This document shows, one piece after another, positions 13,856 through 17,594 of a stretch of DNA of 17,594 nt. The notes under the pieces are model-generated. The model had not been told where the DNA came from and made no database searches. It saw nothing but the letters and a program-made list of their open reading frames with translations. The translations under genes and the position numbers were made by a program. Position 1 is the first letter of the stretch. Each line of letters starts with the position of its first letter. Source of the DNA: Oligoflexales bacterium (GTDB taxonomy: Bacteria; Bdellovibrionota; Oligoflexia; Oligoflexales; Oligoflexaceae); contig JADFZC010000018.1 in NCBI GenBank assembly GCA_015232735.1, forward strand, positions 1 to 17,594. Direction: 5' to 3'.

Positions 13856-16433
13856 GCCCCACAGAGACAACAACCCTGTTCTGGGTTTCTATCAATCTTC
13901 TGGCAACCTTTCTCACTTCTTCAAGCCTCACCCTTTCAATACTGGATGGATATGTCAAGAAATCCATATAACCAATACCATATGCCTCCATGAGTGCCAT
14001 GGTCATAGCCTGAGATTCGCTCCTTTGCAAGTCCGATTCATGTCCGCCGATAAGATACTGAATCGCTCTTTCAAGTTCATTTTCAGTGGGGAGCTCTTCG
14101 CATAACAAATTCAGCTCATCAATCAACGCATCCCTGGCCACGGAGGCTTTCTCAGGAAGACATGCAATATATGCCCCAAAAACCCCTGGATGACAACCAT
14201 AAGTGACCATGGGTGTAACAGAATATGCCAAACTTTGCTGATCCCTCAATTTTGTGAAGAGACGCCCGCCCGCACCACCCAGTATCGTAGCTGCAACATC
14301 AAGGGCGGCCCGATCCCTGTCTGACCAATCCAACCCTCTGTATCCAACAACTATGTGCGTTTGTTCTCTTTCCTTGACGATATGCTTTTCATATTTTTCC
14401 GGACTATTTATCAATAATTTTGAAGGAAAATGAACTCTTTGAGGTGTCTTAGGACAAAGACCGCCAAATGAGTCCAGAAGCAGCTTTCTGACTTCCTTTT
14501 CAGAATAACTCGTGACACATCCAAAAACCCATGGACGATTGTCTCTCAATTCCAAATAAGCGGACAAAAGCATTTCAGGGTTAAATTTTTCTATTGAATT
14601 CCTGGTTCCATATATTGGATGTCTGTAGGGGTGAGTGCCAAAAATCGCCCTTTGAAATTCTTTTATAGCTATGTTGGCTGGAGAATCCTCTTCCGAATCA
14701 ATCGAGTTCATTATCTCCCGTTTTATTGTTCCCCACTGTTGCTCTGGAAAGACAGGATTAAAAAAACTGTCTGATAATATCGTTAGCAGATCCCTTGTGT
14801 GTTCTGTCAAACACTGCAGTTTCAATCCGAAACTATCTTTTCCTGAAAATCCCTGAAGAGTGGCTCCTGTACCCTCAACTATTTTTATCAAATCGTCATA
14901 GGATAATTTTGTTGTTGCATTCGCGAGAAGCGCGCTAACTGAATTATACAGACCCGCAGTTTCATCAGATTCAGCCCTGAGCCCCCCTTCACTGGCAGCA
15001 ACTAAAGTGAACATGTTACTCTGAAGATTCCGTCGATATGCCAGAGTAACACCATCGAATAATTCAATAAGAATCGGTTCTCCCTGATTATTCAAAGTTT
15101 TGTGTCTTTTTCCAAAAATATTCCTGACTTTCTTTTTTGCAGAACCCTGTTTAATCCCCTTAAGATAGGCCTCCTTGATATCTTCTTCTGTAATACTTGA
15201 CTCTATAGGAACAAGTCCTGAAATAACCACATTTTCCAAATCAAGCCATCTTTCAACTGCGCTTTCGATAGTAGCGGCATTTATCTGATCCAACAAATAA
15301 AAATACACTTCCTCATAAGCCAGCCCCAAAGATGTGGTCAAACCAAATCCCAAAACACGTGCCTGTCCGCAAACAGTCTCTTCCTGATAGACTCTGTCCA
15401 CCTTTAAATTTGCTCTGGCACGTTCAAGTTCCTCAGCAGTTATTTGGTTACTGTTCTTTAATTTGGCCATTTCGAGGGATAGTTTACTGACCGTTTCAAT
15501 ATATTGATCCTGTTCCGGAAAGGCGCTCAATGAAAACATCCCGCCAAATTGCGGAGAATATAGGGAACATCCAATGGAACTGACAATCCCGAGTTCATCT
15601 CTGAGAACTCTATTAAACCTGCTTCCATCTCCAGCTCCAAGAGAAAAAGCTACCAAATCAAGTGCCATGGTATCCGGATGTTCAAGCGGCGGAGCTTCAT
15701 ATGCCACTTCCAATCTCATCTGCTGATAATCTCCCCTGACAAGCTGAACATTCATTCCCTTCAATTTGTTTTTATTTGAATACTGAACAGTCCTCGAAAA
15801 TGCATTTTTCCTTAAGCCAAAATATTTCTGTATAGATGAAAACAGATTATCTGTCTCAAAATCTCCAACAACAACAAGTTTAATGTTTTCCGGCTGATAC
15901 CAATCATCATAAAAACGTAGAAGTTTTTCCCGTGTATATTTTTGAACATCCTCCTCACACCCAATAATCGGCCTTGATGCCTCCGTACCCCTATATAACT
16001 CTTTAAACAAATACCTGCCTACCAGTGAAGCGGGATTATCCTGGTTCCTTCTTATCTCTTCCAGGACAACCTCTTTTTCTCTCTCAATTTCCCCGGAATC
16101 AAAAGAACTGTTGTAAATTGCGTCCGAAAGCACGTCCAAACCGGTTTCTATATTTTTTGAAGACAGTGTGAGGTGGTAAACCGTTTTGTCAAATGTGGTA
16201 TATGCATTGATATCTCCTCCTGAGGTTTCTATTATTTTGGAGATCTCGCCAACCTCCCTTTTTTTTGTGCCTTTAAAGAGCATATGCTCAATCATGTGAG
16301 CCATGCCTCTTTGATCCTCTTCTTCATAAAGAGAGCCGACACCCACCCAGCATTGGATGGCAACCATTTTTACGAAATGATTTTCCTTCAAAACGACATC
16401 AAGCCCATTTCCGAGTGTCCTGTAAGTGATCAT
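13851..16433 (-). CDS. M16 (pitrilysin/MPP-like) zinc metallopeptidase, double-domain
   Basis: The 860-residue protein contains two M16 halves fused in one chain. The first (about 1-430) is active in appearance: the inverted zinc motif HMIEH is at 46-50, with the third ligand Glu near 125-126 in EKEVVLEEI, and FKGTKKR and INAYTTFDKTVYHLTLS are typical. The second half (about 445-860) has the M16 fold markers GYRGLDW, GGAGGRLFTKLRDQQSLAYSV and HESDLQRSESQAM but no HxxEH, so it is the inactive partner that supplies the substrate-binding Arg/Tyr region. Such proteins form clamshell peptidases. No signal peptide is present. AAGAGAAG near the ATG is a fair ribosome binding site, and the upstream barrel gene ends 23 bases before it. 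The stop overlaps an inverted-repeat element. Substrate unknown. Confidence 0.93.
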   Translation of the reverse strand: MITYRTLGNGLDVVLKENHFVKMVAIQCWVGVGSLYEEEDQRGMAHMIEHMLFKGTKKREVGEISKIIETSGGDINAYTTFDKTVYHLTLSSKNIETGLDVLSDAIYNSSFDSGEIEREKEVVLEEIRRNQDNPASLVGRYLFKELYRGTEASRPIIGCEEDVQKYTREKLLRFYDDWYQPENIKLVVVGDFETDNLFSSIQKYFGLRKNAFSRTVQYSNKNKLKGMNVQLVRGDYQQMRLEVAYEAPPLEHPDTMALDLVAFSLGAGDGSRFNRVLRDELGIVSSIGCSLYSPQFGGMFSLSAFPEQDQYIETVSKLSLEMAKLKNSNQITAEELERARANLKVDRVYQEETVCGQARVLGFGLTTSLGLAYEEVYFYLLDQINAATIESAVERWLDLENVVISGLVPIESSITEEDIKEAYLKGIKQGSAKKKVRNIFGKRHKTLNNQGEPILIELFDGVTLAYRRNLQSNMFTLVAASEGGLRAESDETAGLYNSVSALLANATTKLSYDDLIKIVEGTGATLQGFSGKDSFGLKLQCLTEHTRDLLTILSDSFFNPVFPEQQWGTIKREIMNSIDSEEDSPANIAIKEFQRAIFGTHPYRHPIYGTRNSIEKFNPEMLLSAYLELRDNRPWVFGCVTSYSEKEVRKLLLDSFGGLCPKTPQRVHFPSKLLINSPEKYEKHIVKEREQTHIVVGYRGLDWSDRDRAALDVAATILGGAGGRLFTKLRDQQSLAYSVTPMVTYGCHPGVFGAYIACLPEKASVARDALIDELNLLCEELPTENELERAIQYLIGGHESDLQRSESQAMTMALMEAYGIGYMDFLTYPSSIERVRLEEVRKVARRLIETQNRVVVSVGP

Positions 16434-16456
16434 AACTTCTCTTATATTTTTATATT

Positions 16457-17440
16457 TTACATGGAAACCAAAATGTTGAGACTTAGGGCGCTCTGTGTGT
16501 CTTTATACTTTAGATAAGGCTTTGACAGGCTATATGAAAATGAAAATCTCTGATGCACCAGCGCCAATCCGCCTGACAGCGTCTGCCTCTTATCTTCAGT
16601 TAAAGTCTGACCGTATGATAAAAGAATTCTCAGTACATCATATATTTTTGCCGTGAATGACATTAACGCCATACGCTCAGGGGTCTTATATTTTTTTATC
16701 AGCACATCTTGTGTAATATCCGCCCGGGACCCGGGTTCAGGATTTTCAAAGAACTCTAACCTCTCTCTCTCCCGCAAATCAAAGTTCAATGAGACAGAAC
16801 CCTCCATAATCAAGTAGGCAACACCTGCCCTCAAGGTTCTAGGGCTTAATTCAGCAACTTTTCTATTGCTAAGATTTTCCGCTGAAAAACCAAACCTAAG
16901 CTGCTTTGTCAATAAACCCGCAATACCAACTCCGACTGTAGGGGACTTTTTTAAAACAAAGGATCCATCCTCCATCACATAACCTTCAACGTATTGTCCT
17001 TCAGCTCCAATGGAAAACATGGAAAAAGCCTTGCCTATTCCAAGAGAGAACCTTCTTTTTGCCCTGGAATCCATCTCTTTCTGCTCTTCCAGATTGAATT
17101 TCTCACTGAAACCTGTCGCTGAAATCCCTGCTGCGACAGATGCCGTTGAGGAGTCAACAATCCCGGCCTGATAGAAATCTCTCCCGCTTGTCGGCCAATA
17201 ATATGTTCCAGCTATTGAATATTGGGTTTCCAAAGGAAGAAGCCCGGGATTCATTCTAACTGCCGGTAAACCATCAAGTGCAGCGACTCCAGAATTGCTA
17301 AAGGCAAGGGAATGTCCCCCCATTGACTCATATTCGTTGGGAATCCGACGGTCTGTTTTTGAACTTTCGGCCCCATATGTAGGAAAAGATGATGTTAACA
17401 CATAAATAAGAAATACAAAGCCTGCACATGATATTTTCAC
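16457..17440 (-). CDS. Putative outer-membrane beta-barrel protein (PorV/FadL/TraF-like)
   Basis: The start is taken as GTG at 17440, because GAGAGGGG lies just upstream and the next residues form a clear signal peptide (KISCAGFVFLIYVLTSSFPTYGA), with cleavage near residue 24; the frame stays open upstream without such support. The 327-residue product has an MGGHSLAFSNSGVAALDGLPAVRMNPGLL segment (~40-69), resembling the 'A..NPG' start of PorV/FadL-like and TraF-type barrel proteins, followed by alternating strands (SIAGTYYW, RFSLGIGKAF, LRFGFSAENLSN, SLNFDLRERE) and a final LSLNILVSM strand. An outer-membrane location is inferred from these features. The M16 gene starts 23 bases downstream, so they are likely co-transcribed. 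The exact family is uncertain, with no motif that fixes function. Confidence 0.66.
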   Translation of the reverse strand: MKISCAGFVFLIYVLTSSFPTYGAESSKTDRRIPNEYESMGGHSLAFSNSGVAALDGLPAVRMNPGLLPLETQYSIAGTYYWPTSGRDFYQAGIVDSSTASVAAGISATGFSEKFNLEEQKEMDSRAKRRFSLGIGKAFSMFSIGAEGQYVEGYVMEDGSFVLKKSPTVGVGIAGLLTKQLRFGFSAENLSNRKVAELSPRTLRAGVAYLIMEGSVSLNFDLRERERLEFFENPEPGSRADITQDVLIKKYKTPERMALMSFTAKIYDVLRILLSYGQTLTEDKRQTLSGGLALVHQRFSFSYSLSKPYLKYKDTQSALSLNILVSM

Positions 17441-17534
17441 AATATCCCCTCTCAGAATACAAAAACATATTTCGAATGCTTCGAGCGAATCAACGATATC
17501 TTTGAAAACAGGAGAACGTGCTATCAATAAGCCC

Positions 17535-17594
17535 CTATTTTTCATTTTTCTTTTGCGCAACAGCTTTTTCCGTAAGGGAAACAACGCTTTGACG
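17535..17594 (-). CDS. Possible C-terminal end of an upstream gene
   Basis: Twenty codons ending in TAG (17535-17537) read RQSVVSLTEKAVAQKKNEK, which looks like the basic tail of a protein entering from beyond the window edge. It is too short to identify. Its stop lies 94 bases before the GTG start of the barrel gene, so it may be the preceding gene of the same operon. Chance open frame is possible. Confidence 0.35.
   Translation of the reverse strand, partial: RQSVVSLTEKAVAQKKNEK

Noticed and set aside
1..17594. CRISPR array, tRNA, rRNA or prophage genes
   Set aside because: No regularly spaced direct repeats, tRNA-like cloverleaf or rRNA sequence, integrase or phage structural genes were seen. 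The dispersed repeats are too far apart and too structured to be a CRISPR array.

Overview
The window is about 17.6 kb of AT-leaning bacterial chromosome, dense with ordinary housekeeping genes. The gene set suggests a Gram-negative bacterium of the old 'Deltaproteobacteria' type (Desulfobacterota, Myxococcota, Bdellovibrionota or a relative). It includes an AgmX/PglI-type C-terminal domain, a type-B (di-heme, single-anchor) succinate dehydrogenase/fumarate reductase, an M23 peptidase upstream of secA, a double-length M16 peptidase, and a probable outer-membrane barrel protein with a signal peptide. The exact lineage cannot be fixed from this sequence.

Layout, plus strand (1-10328): a 5'-truncated AgmX/TonB-like protein; structured repeat A; a compact three-gene unit of RNase J-like nuclease, Nudix hydrolase (TTG start) and PP2C phosphatase, the last two joined by an ATGA overlap; structured repeat B; an M23 (LytM) peptidase; a 495-base gap holding AT-rich palindromes, a possible promoter and structured repeat C; secA; a small tail-anchored protein of unknown function; a terminator-like hairpin; rph (RNase PH); and a small ribbon-helix-helix regulator with a 9-bp inverted repeat just upstream of its ribosome binding site.

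Layout, minus strand (17594-10305, transcribed leftwards): the end of an unknown gene; a secreted or outer-membrane barrel-like protein (GTG start); an M16 peptidase; a 121-bp element bounded by perfect 21-bp inverted repeats; then sdhC-sdhA-sdhB, tightly packed. The sdhB 3' end overlaps the regulator gene tail to tail by 24 bases.

The genes cover RNA turnover (RNase J-like, RNase PH), envelope assembly and secretion (SecA, M23, M16, barrel protein), signalling and nucleotide metabolism (PP2C, Nudix) and respiration (SdhCAB). None is an obviously new system. The most unusual content is intergenic. One family of three dispersed repeats is built as a 5' hairpin, a long nested stem with a conserved loop, and in two copies a clear 3' hairpin. 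G.U pairs and paired base changes suggest that it acts as plus-strand RNA. A separate inverted-repeat element lies between the M16 and sdhC genes.
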